This document shows, piece by piece, positions 15,104-24,108 of a stretch of 38,560 nucleotides of DNA. The notes under the pieces are model-generated. The model did not search any database and was not told the origin of the DNA. It was given only the letters and a program-made list of their open reading frames with translations. This stretch comes from Runella sp. (lineage in GTDB: Bacteria; Bacteroidota; Bacteroidia; Cytophagales; Spirosomataceae), in contig NZ_JAIXST010000171.1 of NCBI RefSeq assembly GCF_027484545.1, forward strand, positions 1 to 38,560. Direction: 5' to 3'. Position numbers and translations under genes: made by a program. Each line of letters opens with the position of its first letter. Position 1 is the stretch's first letter.

Positions 15104-17188
15104 TTAGCAGTACACCTGAACGGGTACTCCTCCAAAAACCGCATTTCCTGTCAGCTCATCCAAAATTAATTCATCGGTCAGATCATTGACGCTTACGCCT
15201 GCATGGGCTTGAGCAATGGGTAGCTGCACGCCTGCACGGTCGTGACCATAACCATGTGGAAGACAAACAACACCGCGCATCATTTTATCGGTCAATTTAG
15301 CCGACACTAGGACTTCTCCAACACGAGAGCGAATTTTCACCATAGTGCCCTCTTCAATCTTACGTTGTGCCGCATCCTGAGAATGTATTAACAAGGTACA
15401 GCGATTACGACCTTTTATGAGTCGTTCGGAGTTGTGCATCCACGAATTGTTATCACGCAAATGACGTCGATTAATAAGCAATAAATCAAAATCAGCACTC
15501 AACTTCGTGTTGTTAAACGTTTTATGGATGCGAACTACGTCTTTGAGCAATAGGTCAGGCGCTAAATGAATCTTTTTATCAATAGTCTGTAATCTGTTAA
15601 ATAAACAGGACTTCAAAGGTCCCAAGTCCATTCCGTGAGGATATTTTCTTAATTCATCCAAGTTTAATTTATATGCTCCAAATCGCAATCCCATATCTAC
15701 CTTGGCATGAGGGTCTTGCGCTTGAAAATCAGTCGTATATTCCCCGGTTAAGCGAGCCGTCAGTTCCTGAAAAATCTCCCAATCATACTTTGCTTCATCC
15801 GATTTGGGGAATAACGGTTCCGAAAAGCGAGTTACATTTCTAACTGCCAATGCGTTGAAGGTCAAATCATAATGAGAAACTTCCAAACCCGTAGCCGGTG
15901 GTAAAATAAGATGAGCATGGCGCGTTGTTTCGTTGATATAAATATCTACCGAAACCATAAATTCGAGTTTTTCAAAAGCTACATCTAATTGCCTTCCGTT
16001 GGGTGTTGAAAGAATGGGATTACCGCAACTCGTTATCAATGCCTTAATTTGCCCTTCTCCCTCCGTCAGGATTTCTTCGGCTAATGCCGAAACGGGCAAT
16101 TCTCCCATAAACTCAGGAAGACCCCGAACACGACTTTGATAACGGTTATATTTGTCATACACACCTTTAGAAGTTGATAAAATATCCATCGCCGGCTGCG
16201 TGAACATCGCCCCGCCTACTTTGTCCATATTACCTGTAACGACGTTGAAAGCATTCAACAACCACTGACAAGCCCCGCCAAATGCCTGAGTTGAAATCCC
16301 TATTCTCCCATACGCCACGGCTGATTTTGCGCTTGTAAATTCGTGCACAATGTGCCGAATTGTATCTGCCTTAATTCCTGTTTGGTCTTCCACTTTTTCA
16401 GGAGAAAATTCGGCGACAATTTCTTTGAGCGCCTCTAATCCTGTGACATCATCGGGCGATTTATCCAATCCTTCCGCAAACACTACGTGGAGCATTGCCA
16501 ACAATAAAAACACATCCGTTGCAGGGCGAATAAAATGATGCTCGTCGGCCTTAGCAGCCGTTTCAGTAAACCTTGGGTCAATCACAACCACTTTTCCCCC
16601 GCGCTGTTGAATGGCTTTAAGGCGGTTAGCTACATCGGGCACGGTCATCAAACTTCCATTGGAAGCAATAGGATTCCCGCCCATAATCAACCAAAAATCG
16701 GTATGGTCAATATCAGGGATGGGGAGTAAAAAAGGATGTCCGAACATTTGCCACGCCGCAAAATGATGAGGCAGCTGATCAGTTGAAGTGGCAGAAAAAA
16801 TATTTTTTGTTTTTAAAGCACGCATTAAACCCGTTCCTGCCAAAAAAGTCCCCGAATTATGAACGGAGGGATTACCTGCGTACATGGCAACCGCATTAGT
16901 ACTGTGTTGCGCCTGAATGACTTTTAATTTAGATGCCACTTCGTCAAAAGCTTCCTGCCAACTGATTGTTTCCCAACCTTTTTCTGTTCGTCTTACCGGT
17001 TGTCGAAGGCGATTGGGGTCTTCGTAAATATCTTTTAACGCTACCGCCTTAGGACAAACATGTCCTCTACTGAATTGGTCATTTTTATCCCCTGCAATTG
17101 AGATGACTTGATTCCCTTCATATTTGATTTCGAGACCGCAAATTGCCTCACACAAGTTGCAGGCACGGTAGTGTATACTTGGATTCAT
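15104..17188 (-). CDS. Molybdopterin-dependent oxidoreductase, formate dehydrogenase/nitrate reductase-like
   Basis: The 694-residue protein begins with a [4Fe-4S] site: Cys10-x2-Cys13-x3-Cys17 and Cys45 (HVCPKAVAL). The molybdopterin-binding domains follow (ISWQEAFDEVA, AMYAGNPSVHNSGT, SATSTDQLPHH, WLIMGGNPIASNGS, VVIDPRFTETAAKADEH) and a C-terminal dinucleotide-binding domain (LLINRRHLRDNNSWMHNSE, VCLPHGYGHD). No twin-arginine signal is visible, so it is probably cytoplasmic. The metal-ligand position (in the SATSTDQLP segment) is not an obvious Cys or Sec, and the substrate cannot be assigned. There are no electron-transfer subunits or cofactor-insertion genes nearby. It is transcribed alone and ends at the 59-nt inverted repeat. 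Confidence 0.88.
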   Translation of the reverse strand: MNPSIHYRACNLCEAICGLEIKYEGNQVISIAGDKNDQFSRGHVCPKAVALKDIYEDPNRLRQPVRRTEKGWETISWQEAFDEVASKLKVIQAQHSTNAVAMYAGNPSVHNSGTFLAGTGLMRALKTKNIFSATSTDQLPHHFAAWQMFGHPFLLPIPDIDHTDFWLIMGGNPIASNGSLMTVPDVANRLKAIQQRGGKVVVIDPRFTETAAKADEHHFIRPATDVFLLLAMLHVVFAEGLDKSPDDVTGLEALKEIVAEFSPEKVEDQTGIKADTIRHIVHEFTSAKSAVAYGRIGISTQAFGGACQWLLNAFNVVTGNMDKVGGAMFTQPAMDILSTSKGVYDKYNRYQSRVRGLPEFMGELPVSALAEEILTEGEGQIKALITSCGNPILSTPNGRQLDVAFEKLEFMVSVDIYINETTRHAHLILPPATGLEVSHYDLTFNALAVRNVTRFSEPLFPKSDEAKYDWEIFQELTARLTGEYTTDFQAQDPHAKVDMGLRFGAYKLNLDELRKYPHGMDLGPLKSCLFNRLQTIDKKIHLAPDLLLKDVVRIHKTFNNTKLSADFDLLLINRRHLRDNNSWMHNSERLIKGRNRCTLLIHSQDAAQRKIEEGTMVKIRSRVGEVLVSAKLTDKMMRGVVCLPHGYGHDRAGVQLPIAQAHAGVSVNDLTDELILDELTGNAVFGGVPVQVYC

Positions 17189-17272
17189 TCTATTTTTAGT
17201 TTGTGGGATGCAATTTAAATATTTTTTACCAACTTCTTTTTTTAGATACTTTTTTGATTTTCAAAAAGTTAC

Positions 17273-17280
17273 TATCTTTG
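17273..17280 (+). promoter_or_regulatory. Candidate -7 element of rpmE2
   Basis: TATCTTTG, followed by C, fits the TAnnTTTG consensus. TTTG at 17253-17256 lies 16 bp upstream, shorter than the usual 19-21. The predicted leader to the ATG at 17332 is about 45 nt, long enough to carry regulation, but no strong fold was seen in it. Confidence 0.5.
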
Positions 17281-17331
17281 CATCCCGTTTTGAGACAAAG
17301 CATAGTAACATCATAAAGAGTTGATACACAA

Positions 17332-17574
17332 ATGAAAAAAGGCATTCATCCGGATTACAGAGAGATCGTATTTTGGGACTTAGCAACCGACGATAAATTC
17401 GTAACGCGCTCTTGCGCTCCTACTAAAGAAACCATTGAATTTGAAGGTAAAACTTATCCTGTGTTCAAAGCAGAGGTAACTTCACAGTCGCACCCGTTCT
17501 ATACTGGCAAAAATACGTTGCTTGATACCGCCGGTCGTGTTGACAAATTCCTTAGAAAATACGGTAAGAGATAG
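17332..17574 (+). CDS. rpmE2: 50S ribosomal protein bL31, type B (zinc-free)
   Basis: This 80-residue protein matches type B bL31: [46 protein letters not shown] and C-terminal RKYGKR. It has a single Cys (28) and lacks the CxxC pair of type A bL31, so it should not bind zinc. bL31 bridges the two ribosomal subunits near the central protuberance. In other bacteria, type B genes are often repressed by Zur when zinc is ample; no obvious palindrome is seen in this promoter. It is monocistronic, with a strong terminator downstream. Confidence 0.96.
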   Translation: MKKGIHPDYREIVFWDLATDDKFVTRSCAPTKETIEFEGKTYPVFKAEVTSQSHPFYTGKNTLLDTAGRVDKFLRKYGKR

Positions 17575-17617
17575 TTGCCAATTACTGATTACAGTTAATT
17601 GTAACAACATACAGAAG

Positions 17618-17657
17618 GCGATGAATTGTTTAGGCAATTCATCGCTTTTTTATTTTT
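17618..17657 (+). terminator. Intrinsic terminator of rpmE2
   Basis: A perfect 11-bp stem, GCGATGAATTG/CAATTCATCGC (17618-17628, 17635-17645), with a 6-nt loop is followed by TTTTTTATTTTTA. It begins 44 bp after the rpmE2 stop and separates it from the convergent LysE-type gene, whose stop is at 17662. Confidence 0.92.
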
Positions 17658-17661
17658 AGGG

Positions 17662-18288
17662 TTACAAATACAGCTTCAACAATTGCCCCACCGCTAATAA
17701 GACGAATAAAGCCCCTAAAAAGCGATTGAAGTTAAATGTTCCCAATCGTACTAATAAGCTTTCTCTAAAATGGGAGGTTAGATAAGCTGCTCCCATCAAT
17801 AATCCTAACGCTCCAACGGCTGTTCCCAATATAAAAGCAATTTGTTCCAAACGTGATTGCACTCGTAATGCATTATACATCCCAAATTGTACAAGCATTA
17901 TTAGCCAATAAGGAAACAATTGTGGATTGAGTAATCCAAGTGTCAATCCTTTTAAGAAAGAAAATGATTGTTGAGGTTCCTTTTCGAGATTGGTGGGGCG
18001 ATTAGGGGTAACAAAAATAACAATTCCGATGCCTAATAAGAGTGGTACTGCACTCCACTCCAATACATTCCGTATGCCGGGATTTTTTTCTAACCACATC
18101 CCCGCCCCTACTGCAGCCGCAGAATAAATCAATTCTGGCAAACACCCACCTAATGCTATCCATAGTCCTGCCTGTAGATTCCGCTTTAGAACCGATTGAA
18201 TAACTATCAAGTTGACGGGACCTAATTGCAATGAGCCTACAAAACTGATAGCTGCCGTTGCAAAAAAAATAACAAGTGATTTATCCAT
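17662..18288 (-). CDS. LysE/RhtB-type exporter
   Basis: The 208-residue inner-membrane protein shows the family start (FFATAAISFVGSLQLGPVNLIVIQSVLKRNLQAGLWIALGGCLPELIYSA) and about six hydrophobic segments: ~5-25, 37-60, 70-90, 105-130, 143-165 and 185-205. Members export amino acids such as lysine, homoserine or threonine, but the substrate here is unknown. It starts 24 bp after the SDR gene, so it is probably the last gene of a three-gene unit (BASS symporter, SDR, LysE). Confidence 0.85.
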   Translation of the reverse strand: MDKSLVIFFATAAISFVGSLQLGPVNLIVIQSVLKRNLQAGLWIALGGCLPELIYSAAAVGAGMWLEKNPGIRNVLEWSAVPLLLGIGIVIFVTPNRPTNLEKEPQQSFSFLKGLTLGLLNPQLFPYWLIMLVQFGMYNALRVQSRLEQIAFILGTAVGALGLLMGAAYLTSHFRESLLVRLGTFNFNRFLGALFVLLAVGQLLKLYL

Positions 18289-18312
18289 TAGTTATCAATT
18301 CTCCGTAACATT

Positions 18313-19113
18313 TCAGTTGCCGTATGGCGAAGGACTCATGGCCGTCCATCCTCCGTCCACAACCAATGATTGACCCGTTATATGACCTGCCATTGGTGAA
18401 ACCAAAAACAGTGCAGCATGGGCAATGTCCTGAACAGTAGCAGGACGCCCCGTAGGCGTAATTTTCCCCCAAGTTTTAGAGTACTCGGGGTCTTCTGCAG
18501 TCCGTTCGGTCATGGTAGCCCCCGGTGCTACTGTATTGATTGTAATATGATAGGGGGAAAGCTCAATTACCAAACTTTTAGCCAGCATTTCCAACGCAGC
18601 TTTGGTCATTCCGTAGGCCGCCAGGTATTGATGGGCTTGGTGTCCTGTTACAGAAGACATTAGCAAAATTCGCCCACCACTTCCTTGAGAACGCATTTGC
18701 CGTGCAGCCGCTTGAGTTAGAAAAAAACTACCTCGAATATTTAAATCCAACAGTTTTTGTAAAGATTCGGGTTCATAATCAAAGAAATCTCCAAAGGTAG
18801 TCATACCTGCATTGGCTATTACAGTAGTGAGTTTTCCAAAAACCTTAACTGCTTCTTCTACCATCTCCCGTACAAAGTCCACATCTGCCGCATTTCCCGG
18901 GTACGCAATGCACTTTCCTCCTATTTTTTGAATAGCTATTGCAGCATTCTGGGCAAGTTCCGCATCCAAGTCATTGAGCAAAACTGCTGCCCCTTTTTGG
19001 CTAAGTTGTTTGGCTATTTCCAGACCTATTCCCTGCCCTGCCCCAGTTACTATAGCTACTTGGTCTTTGAATTCTTCCTGATCCATAGATTTTTTTTCGG
19101 GTATTTCCGACAA
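18313..19113 (-). CDS. Short-chain dehydrogenase/reductase
   Basis: The 266-residue NAD(P)-dependent enzyme has the Rossmann motif TGAGQGIG (23-30), NAG (101-103), and catalytic Ser154 and Tyr167-x3-Lys171 in SSVTGHQAHQYLAAYGMTK. C-terminal features are TINTVAPGATMTE, GRPATVQDIAHAALFLVSP, and GQSLVVDGGW. These mark a classical SDR. An Asp after beta-2 (LNDLDAE) suggests a preference for NAD. The substrate is unknown. It begins 8 bp after the BASS symporter stop and ends 24 bp before the LysE-type start, so the three genes are probably one operon, perhaps for handling a carboxylate substrate (inference). Confidence 0.9.
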   Translation of the reverse strand: MSEIPEKKSMDQEEFKDQVAIVTGAGQGIGLEIAKQLSQKGAAVLLNDLDAELAQNAAIAIQKIGGKCIAYPGNAADVDFVREMVEEAVKVFGKLTTVIANAGMTTFGDFFDYEPESLQKLLDLNIRGSFFLTQAAARQMRSQGSGGRILLMSSVTGHQAHQYLAAYGMTKAALEMLAKSLVIELSPYHITINTVAPGATMTERTAEDPEYSKTWGKITPTGRPATVQDIAHAALFLVSPMAGHITGQSLVVDGGWTAMSPSPYGN

Positions 19114-19121
19114 TCAAATAG

Positions 19122-20099
19122 TTAATTTTTAAGTGATGTGTCAATCTCTACAGCTTGTAAATTATCAACAGGTTTCTTGCTCCACCAACTCGCTAACAGT
19201 GAGCCTGTGATATTCATAATCGGTCCAAAAAGTGCTGGGGCCAATCCGACAGTAGCTACTTTACCCATTTGAAGTGCAATTCCTGAAGCCAAGCCTCCGT
19301 TTTGAAGGCCTACCTCAATCGCTACTGTACGACAATCCTGCTCAGGCAATTTCAGAAGTCTTGCTCCCCAATACCCTAATAGATAGCCGCTTATATTATG
19401 AATTAACGTACAGATTACTAATATACCTCCCACTTTCAATAAACTTTCCCGTCCTGCTGCTGTAATAATACAAATAATCAATGCAATACCAGCCATGGAT
19501 ACCAAGGGCATATATCTATTTAAAAACTGAGCTTGATTTCTAAAAATTTTATTTACCAACAAACCTACTCCAATTGGTAAAATGATGATTTTCAAAATTT
19601 CAATCATCATTTTGAAAAAATCTACTTCAATAAACGCTCCACCTAATAACTTCATCAGCAACGGTGTTAATATAGGTGCCAAAAACGTAGCACATGAAGT
19701 AATTGTAAGTGACAACGCCACGTTGGCTTTCGCAATATAAGCCATAACATTGGATGCTAAACCACTGGGTGAACAACCAATCAAAATAATGCCTGCTGCC
19801 ACTTCAGGCGGAAAATCAAAGCTGGTGGCCAATATAAAACCTACCAATGGCATAATGGTAAACTGACAAATAAGACCAATCACCACACTTTTGGGCGATT
19901 TTATGACTGCCTCAAAATCCTTAGGACTCATAGTTGTTCCCATTCCAAACATAATGATTTGTAATAAAGGAACAATAAGCGTTTTTAATTGAAAATCTCC
20001 GATTTGAGTAAAAAATTGTGGAAAAAACATAGCTACTGTAGCAGCTATAATGATAGAAAGCGTATAAAGGTAATTTTTCATAATTGAAGGGTTTAGCAA
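19122..20099 (-). CDS. Bile acid:sodium symporter (BASS) family transporter
   Basis: The 325-residue protein has nine to ten hydrophobic helices and the BASS signatures: QIIMFGMGTTMSPKDFEAV, CQFTIMPLVGF, GCSPSGLASNVMAYIAKANVALS and EVGLQNGGLASGIAL (Glu and Gln-Asn in the crossing region that binds sodium). Bacterial BASS proteins carry organic anions, including pantoate, pyruvate or sulfonates; the name does not imply bile acids. The start may be the first Met (20099) or Met7 at 20081 (MKNYLYTLSIII). First gene of the putative operon with the SDR and LysE-type genes. Confidence 0.88.
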   Translation of the reverse strand: MLNPSIMKNYLYTLSIIIAATVAMFFPQFFTQIGDFQLKTLIVPLLQIIMFGMGTTMSPKDFEAVIKSPKSVVIGLICQFTIMPLVGFILATSFDFPPEVAAGIILIGCSPSGLASNVMAYIAKANVALSLTITSCATFLAPILTPLLMKLLGGAFIEVDFFKMMIEILKIIILPIGVGLLVNKIFRNQAQFLNRYMPLVSMAGIALIICIITAAGRESLLKVGGILVICTLIHNISGYLLGYWGARLLKLPEQDCRTVAIEVGLQNGGLASGIALQMGKVATVGLAPALFGPIMNITGSLLASWWSKKPVDNLQAVEIDTSLKN

Positions 20100-20201
20100 A
20101 AAGACGCACTTCTTAAAGCGAAATTATCATTGTAAATACTGATAAATAGGCCAAGCTAAAGATTCATTAAATTACAGAATAAGTAAAAACATCCCCTAAA
20201 T

Positions 20202-20234
20202 AAAAAAACTCCCCAATCGAAACCGGGGAGTTTT
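20202..20234 (-). terminator. Intrinsic terminator of carA
   Basis: AAAACTCCCC (20205-20214) pairs perfectly with GGGGAGTTTT (20225-20234) around a 10-nt loop. On the minus strand the stem runs into T7 (plus-strand A-run 20202-20208). It lies 21 bp after the carA stop at 20256. Confidence 0.88.
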
Positions 20235-20255
20235 CTACAAAAAAAGAAATTGCTT

Positions 20256-21356
20256 TTATGCTTCAAATAATTTCACAAAGCTATCAAACAGGTACCGTGA
20301 ATCGTGGGGTCCAGGAGAAGCTTCAGGATGATATTGCACCGAAAAAGCAGGCTTATCTTTACGTCTGATTCCCTCTATTGTCTTATCATTGAGGTTAATG
20401 TGAGTCACTTCAACGTCCGGATGTGCTTCAATTTCGTCAGGGCTAACCGCAAAACCATGGTTTTGAGAGGTTACTTCACACATTCCTGTCAGGTAATTTT
20501 TAACAGGGTGGTTTAACCCACGGTGGCCGTGGTGCATTTTATAGGTTGAAATACCACTGGCTAAACCCAAAATTTGATGCCCTAAGCAAATACCAAACAA
20601 GGGTTTATTAGTCTCTAAAAATTGCTGAACGGTTTGTATTGCATAAGGCATAGAAGCGGGATCACCCGGCCCATTGGAAATAAAGAATCCATCAGGATTC
20701 CAAGCCATTACTTCTTCGAAAGGCGTTTTGGCAGGAAATACTTTGCAATAACAACCCCGTTGAGTCAAATTCAGCAAGATACTTTTTTTGATACCATAGT
20801 CCATTACCGCTATTCGATACTGAGCTATTGCCTCATCTCCCATGAAATATGCTTCTTTCGTACATACCACAGACGACAACTCTAAGCCATCCATATTAGG
20901 AACCTCTTTCAAGTGTTGCATCAGCTGGTTTTCGTCCAAAATTTCGGACGATATGATGGCATTCATAACCCCTTTCTGACGCACGTGGCGCACCAGTTGG
21001 CGAGTATCAACATCACTGATGCCTACAATCCCAGAGCGTTCAAAATAAGTTTGCAGCGAAAAGTCAGCCGTTTTCCTCGAATAAATTCGTGAAAAGGTAT
21101 TACAAACCATCCCGCTGATTTTAATCGAATTGGATTCTTCCTCACTTTCCAATTGTACTCCATAATTACCAATATGAGAATTGGTGTTAACCACAATTTG
21201 GCCAAAGTAAGAGGGATCAGTATAAATTTCCTGATAACCTGTCATACCTGTATTAAAACAAATTTCGCCACCCATGGTGCCAATTTTGCCTAGGGCTAAG
21301 CCTCTCAAGGCTGTTCCGTCTTCGAGAAGTAAGAGTGCTGGTTGTTGAGAACCCAT
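20256..21356 (-). CDS. carA: Carbamoyl-phosphate synthase small subunit (glutaminase)
   Basis: CarA hydrolyses glutamine and channels ammonia to CarB, which makes carbamoyl phosphate for arginine and pyrimidine synthesis. The 366-residue protein has the N-terminal CPSase domain (ALLLLEDGTALRGLALG, FNTGMTGYQEIYTDPSYFGQIV) and a class I glutaminase with nucleophile Cys257 in FGICLGHQILGL, and His343/Glu345 in QYHPEASPG. Length is usual. carB is not in this window, so the subunits are unlinked here. A hairpin terminator of rplQ lies 39 bp upstream; no convincing TAnnTTTG element is visible, so the promoter may overlap that terminator. Confidence 0.96.
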   Translation of the reverse strand: MGSQQPALLLLEDGTALRGLALGKIGTMGGEICFNTGMTGYQEIYTDPSYFGQIVVNTNSHIGNYGVQLESEEESNSIKISGMVCNTFSRIYSRKTADFSLQTYFERSGIVGISDVDTRQLVRHVRQKGVMNAIISSEILDENQLMQHLKEVPNMDGLELSSVVCTKEAYFMGDEAIAQYRIAVMDYGIKKSILLNLTQRGCYCKVFPAKTPFEEVMAWNPDGFFISNGPGDPASMPYAIQTVQQFLETNKPLFGICLGHQILGLASGISTYKMHHGHRGLNHPVKNYLTGMCEVTSQNHGFAVSPDEIEAHPDVEVTHINLNDKTIEGIRRKDKPAFSVQYHPEASPGPHDSRYLFDSFVKLFEA

Positions 21357-21394
21357 TTTTTTTTCGGTATTGAGTAGTTAGTTCTACAAATTTC

Positions 21395-21432
21395 AAAAAA
21401 AGGGGCTAAACTTTCGTTTAACCCCTTTTTTT
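21395..21432. terminator. Bidirectional terminator after rplQ
   Basis: The 17-nt arms (21395-21411 and 21416-21432) consist of A7-GGGG-CTAAAC and GTTTAA-CCCC-T7. They pair with one mismatch around a TTTC loop. A-run and T-run flanks make it work on both strands. It closes the ribosomal cluster, 40 bp after the rplQ stop, and stands in front of carA. Confidence 0.88.
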
Positions 21433-21472
21433 ATTTTAGCCCTTTTTCATTTCTGAACTATATTGAAAAAGG

Positions 21473-22231
21473 TTATTCTTGACCGCCGTTTAATTCGTCT
21501 TGCCAAGTTTTCAATTCATCAAATTTGCCATCGCGAGCAAGGGCTGCCTGCTGTGGCCAAGTAGCCGGGCTTTTAGACCCAATGCCTGCCGCCGATACAA
21601 TTTCCTGAATGGCTTCGGGAGTCATGTCTGCCAATTGAGCAAAAGTCGTCACACCTGCTTCAGCAAGAGCTTCTGCGATTTTAGGACCAATGCCTTCAAT
21701 GACTTCGATGTCGTCAGCAGCAGCAGTTGCGCTGTCTTCTGAAGTCACTTCTTCAATAACAGCCGCTGCCTTAGTTTCTGCTACAGGGGCATCTGTTGCG
21801 CCACCTTTCTTACCGCCACGACGACTACGACGTGTTTTGGCTGCTTTCTCTTCAACGGAAGTCAATAGAGTTTCGTTGAAATCTACTAATTCCATCATAC
21901 ACATTTCGGCAGCATCACCCTGACGAGTACCTAATTTGATAATACGTGTGTAACCACCCGGACGATCTGCAATTTTATCGGCAATCGTGCTGAACAGTTC
22001 TTTCACCACATCTTTCTCCGGAATATAAGAGAAAATAATACGGCGATTGTGGGTATTGTCTTCCTTAGCCCTTGTCAAAATCGGCTCAACATACTTTTTG
22101 AGTTCTTTTGCTTTTGCTAAAGTAGTTTCAATACGTTTGTGCAAAATAAGTGACGAAGCCATATTACGAAGCAAAGCGCTGCGGTGCGAAGCGGTACGCC
22201 CCAAATGGTTGTCTTTTTTACCGTGTCTCAT
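21473..22231 (-). CDS. rplQ: 50S ribosomal protein bL17 fused to a helix-hairpin-helix domain
   Basis: Residues 1-120 are standard bL17 ([41 protein letters not shown], ...), which lies near the exit tunnel of the 50S subunit. Unlike the usual ~120-residue protein, this one is 252 residues. A basic/Ala/Glu-rich linker (127-172, [11 protein letters not shown]...) leads to a helix-hairpin-helix module (173-250): [41 protein letters not shown] and a [19 protein letters not shown] tail. Such modules bind nucleic acid backbones. Similar tails occur on some Bacteroidota ribosomal proteins; their role is unknown. It is the last gene of the cluster, separated from rpoA by a hairpin terminator. Confidence 0.95.
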   Translation of the reverse strand: MRHGKKDNHLGRTASHRSALLRNMASSLILHKRIETTLAKAKELKKYVEPILTRAKEDNTHNRRIIFSYIPEKDVVKELFSTIADKIADRPGGYTRIIKLGTRQGDAAEMCMMELVDFNETLLTSVEEKAAKTRRSRRGGKKGGATDAPVAETKAAAVIEEVTSEDSATAAADDIEVIEGIGPKIAEALAEAGVTTFAQLADMTPEAIQEIVSAAGIGSKSPATWPQQAALARDGKFDELKTWQDELNGGQE

Positions 22232-22303
22232 TGGTTTGAGTTTGTGATTAGCTTCGAGCGGCGATTCTACGCGCTTCAGAATACTAACCGGTTGAACAAT
22301 ACA

Positions 22304-22338
22304 TAAAAAAAGACCCTTCCCGAAAAGTGGGAAAGGTC
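22304..22338 (-). terminator. Hairpin terminator or attenuator between rpoA and rplQ
   Basis: GACCCTTCCC (22312-22321) pairs with GGGAAAGGTC (22329-22338) with one mismatch around a 7-nt loop. The minus-strand transcript then reads through T7-8 (A-run 22304-22311). It starts 9 bp after the rpoA stop and is 73 bp before rplQ, so rplQ must be reached by read-through or has its own start; no clear promoter was seen in the gap. Confidence 0.8.
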
Positions 22339-22346
22339 AAATAAAA

Positions 22347-23336
22347 TTAATCCTCGTCTAAGCGATACTTTGTAACATCCATTCCAAACACTAAATTTTT
22401 CTCAGCGACCAGTTGCTCCAACTCAGTAAGTGATTTTTTACCAAAGTTGCGGAACTTCATCATATCAGCTACTTCAAGTTTAGCCAAATCGCCAAGAGTC
22501 TTAATATCAGCAGATTTAAGGCAGTTGTAAGCCCGTACTGACAAATCAAGATCTGCAAGCGGAGTTTTCAACAATTTGCGCATACGCAACATTTCCTCAT
22601 CTACTTCACTTACTTCGTCATTTTTCTGTGTCTCAAACGTCATCGTTTGATCAGAGAACAACATAAAGTGCTGGATTAAGATGTAAGCAGCGCCTTTGAG
22701 TGCTTCTTCAGGGTGAATTGACCCATCAGTAGTTACTTCAATAAGCAATTTTTCGTAGTCAGTTTTTTGTTCTACGCGCGTATTTTCTACGCTGTACTTT
22801 ACATTTTTGATGGGCGTATAGATCGCATCAATAGGAATATGACCAATTGGTAATTCCATATTACGCGGTTCATCAGCCGGAACATAACCCCGACCCTTCT
22901 CAATGAGAATTTCCATCTCAAAGGTAATTTGGTCGTCAATGTGACAAATAACTAAATCCGGGTTCAAAACCTGAAATGAAGACGTAAATTTGGCGATATC
23001 GCCAGCCGTCACCACTGATTGGTTTTTTACGCTTACTGTTATTTTGTTGTCAACCATTTCCGAAACTTTTTTGAAGCGAGCCATTTTCAGGTTCAGCACA
23101 ATTTCGGTAACATCTTCCACAACACCTTCTATGGAAGAGAATTCATGGAGTACACTTGGAAATCTTACACTTGTAATGGCGTAACCTTCCAGCGATGAAA
23201 GCAGAATTCGACGCAACGCATTTCCAATGGTTACACCGAAGCCTTTTTCCAGCGGCTTGAACTCAAACAACCCGTGAAAGTCGTCGGCCTTTTCCATTAC
23301 GACCTTGTCAGGCATTTGGAATGCTAAAATAGACAT
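22347..23336 (-). CDS. rpoA: DNA-directed RNA polymerase subunit alpha
   Basis: This is the 329-residue alpha subunit; its dimer scaffolds RNA polymerase assembly. The N-terminal domain shows [32 protein letters not shown]. The C-terminal domain (~255-329) reads [43 protein letters not shown], the DNA/activator-contacting alpha-CTD with its helix-hairpin-helix. I start it at ATG 23336 ([12 protein letters not shown]); the open frame extends to 23432, but those 32 residues are not alpha-like. It is bounded by hairpins on both sides. Confidence 0.97.
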   Translation of the reverse strand: MSILAFQMPDKVVMEKADDFHGLFEFKPLEKGFGVTIGNALRRILLSSLEGYAITSVRFPSVLHEFSSIEGVVEDVTEIVLNLKMARFKKVSEMVDNKITVSVKNQSVVTAGDIAKFTSSFQVLNPDLVICHIDDQITFEMEILIEKGRGYVPADEPRNMELPIGHIPIDAIYTPIKNVKYSVENTRVEQKTDYEKLLIEVTTDGSIHPEEALKGAAYILIQHFMLFSDQTMTFETQKNDEVSEVDEEMLRMRKLLKTPLADLDLSVRAYNCLKSADIKTLGDLAKLEVADMMKFRNFGKKSLTELEQLVAEKNLVFGMDVTKYRLDED

Positions 23337-23388
23337 AGGATTAGCAGTTTTTTTAGAGTCCGAAGAGCGGCAATAAACCGCAAAAAAA

Positions 23389-23406
23389 TATGTTTTACTA
23401 AACATA
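23389..23406 (-). other. Small hairpin in the rpsD-rpoA gap
   Basis: TATGTT (23389-23394) pairs with AACATA (23401-23406) around TTACTA. It follows immediately after the larger terminator-like hairpin in the rpoA leader. It may be part of a compound structure; its function is unknown. Confidence 0.3.
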
Positions 23407-23411
23407 CAAAA

Positions 23412-23453
23412 ACAAAACCCTTGACGTGGCAAACCACCTCAAATGGGTTTTGT
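23412..23453 (-). terminator. Hairpin terminator or attenuator between rpsD and rpoA
   Basis: ACAAAACCC (23412-23420) pairs with GGGTTTTGT (23445-23453), and inside it TTG/CAA and GTGG/CCAC extend the stem to a CAAA loop. On the minus strand it is followed by TTTTTG (plus-strand CAAAAA, 23407-23411). It begins 12 bp after the rpsD stop and 76 bp before rpoA. Confidence 0.7.
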
Positions 23454-23465
23454 ACTGATTTAAGA

Positions 23466-24077
23466 TTACTTCGAATACAATTCGACGATAGCTTGCTCAT
23501 TGACATTCTCCGGAATTTGATCTCTCTCCGGATATTGTACAAATTTACCAACCATCATGCTATTGTCCCATTCCAGCCAGTTATAACGCTTTGTATTAGC
23601 AACGCGCGAAGATAAACTGTCTGCAATAGCTTCGAGTGATTTTGATTTCTCACGAACCCCAACTACTTGACCGGGACGCAATGAGAATGAAGGAACGTTC
23701 ACAATTTCACCATCAATAGTGATGTGTTTGTGAGTCACCAACTGACGGGCAGCGCGACGAGTAGGAGCAATTCCTAAACGATAAACAGTATTGTCAAGAC
23801 GTGCTTCACAAAGTTTGAGCAAGTTTTCACCCGTGATTCCCTCACGAACTGCTGCACGGTGAAATAAGTTACGGAATTGGCGCTCCAAGATACCGTAAGT
23901 ATATTTTACCTTTTGTTTTTCCTGTAATTGAAGTGCATATTCTGACTTCTTACTACGACGTCCTCGGCCATGTTGGCCCGGAGGATAATTCTTTTTGTTA
24001 AGCGCCTTGCTGGGACCCATGATGGCCTCACCAAAACGACGCGAAATCTTTGACTTTGGACCTGTGTACCGTGCCAT
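23466..24077 (-). CDS. rpsD: 30S ribosomal protein uS4
   Basis: This 203-residue protein nucleates 30S assembly and in other bacteria represses its own operon. Visible features are [17 protein letters not shown], the basic [26 protein letters not shown] stretch, and the S4 RNA-binding domain ([30 protein letters not shown]). The N-terminus lacks the zinc-ribbon cysteines found in some uS4 proteins. It is flanked by hairpins: a long one upstream (24109-24161) and another downstream (23412-23453). The upstream one may be a uS4-responsive or attenuator element. Confidence 0.97.
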   Translation of the reverse strand: MARYTGPKSKISRRFGEAIMGPSKALNKKNYPPGQHGRGRRSKKSEYALQLQEKQKVKYTYGILERQFRNLFHRAAVREGITGENLLKLCEARLDNTVYRLGIAPTRRAARQLVTHKHITIDGEIVNVPSFSLRPGQVVGVREKSKSLEAIADSLSSRVANTKRYNWLEWDNSMMVGKFVQYPERDQIPENVNEQAIVELYSK

Positions 24078-24108
24078 TTGATTTGATTTATTTTAAACAC
24101 AAAAATTA

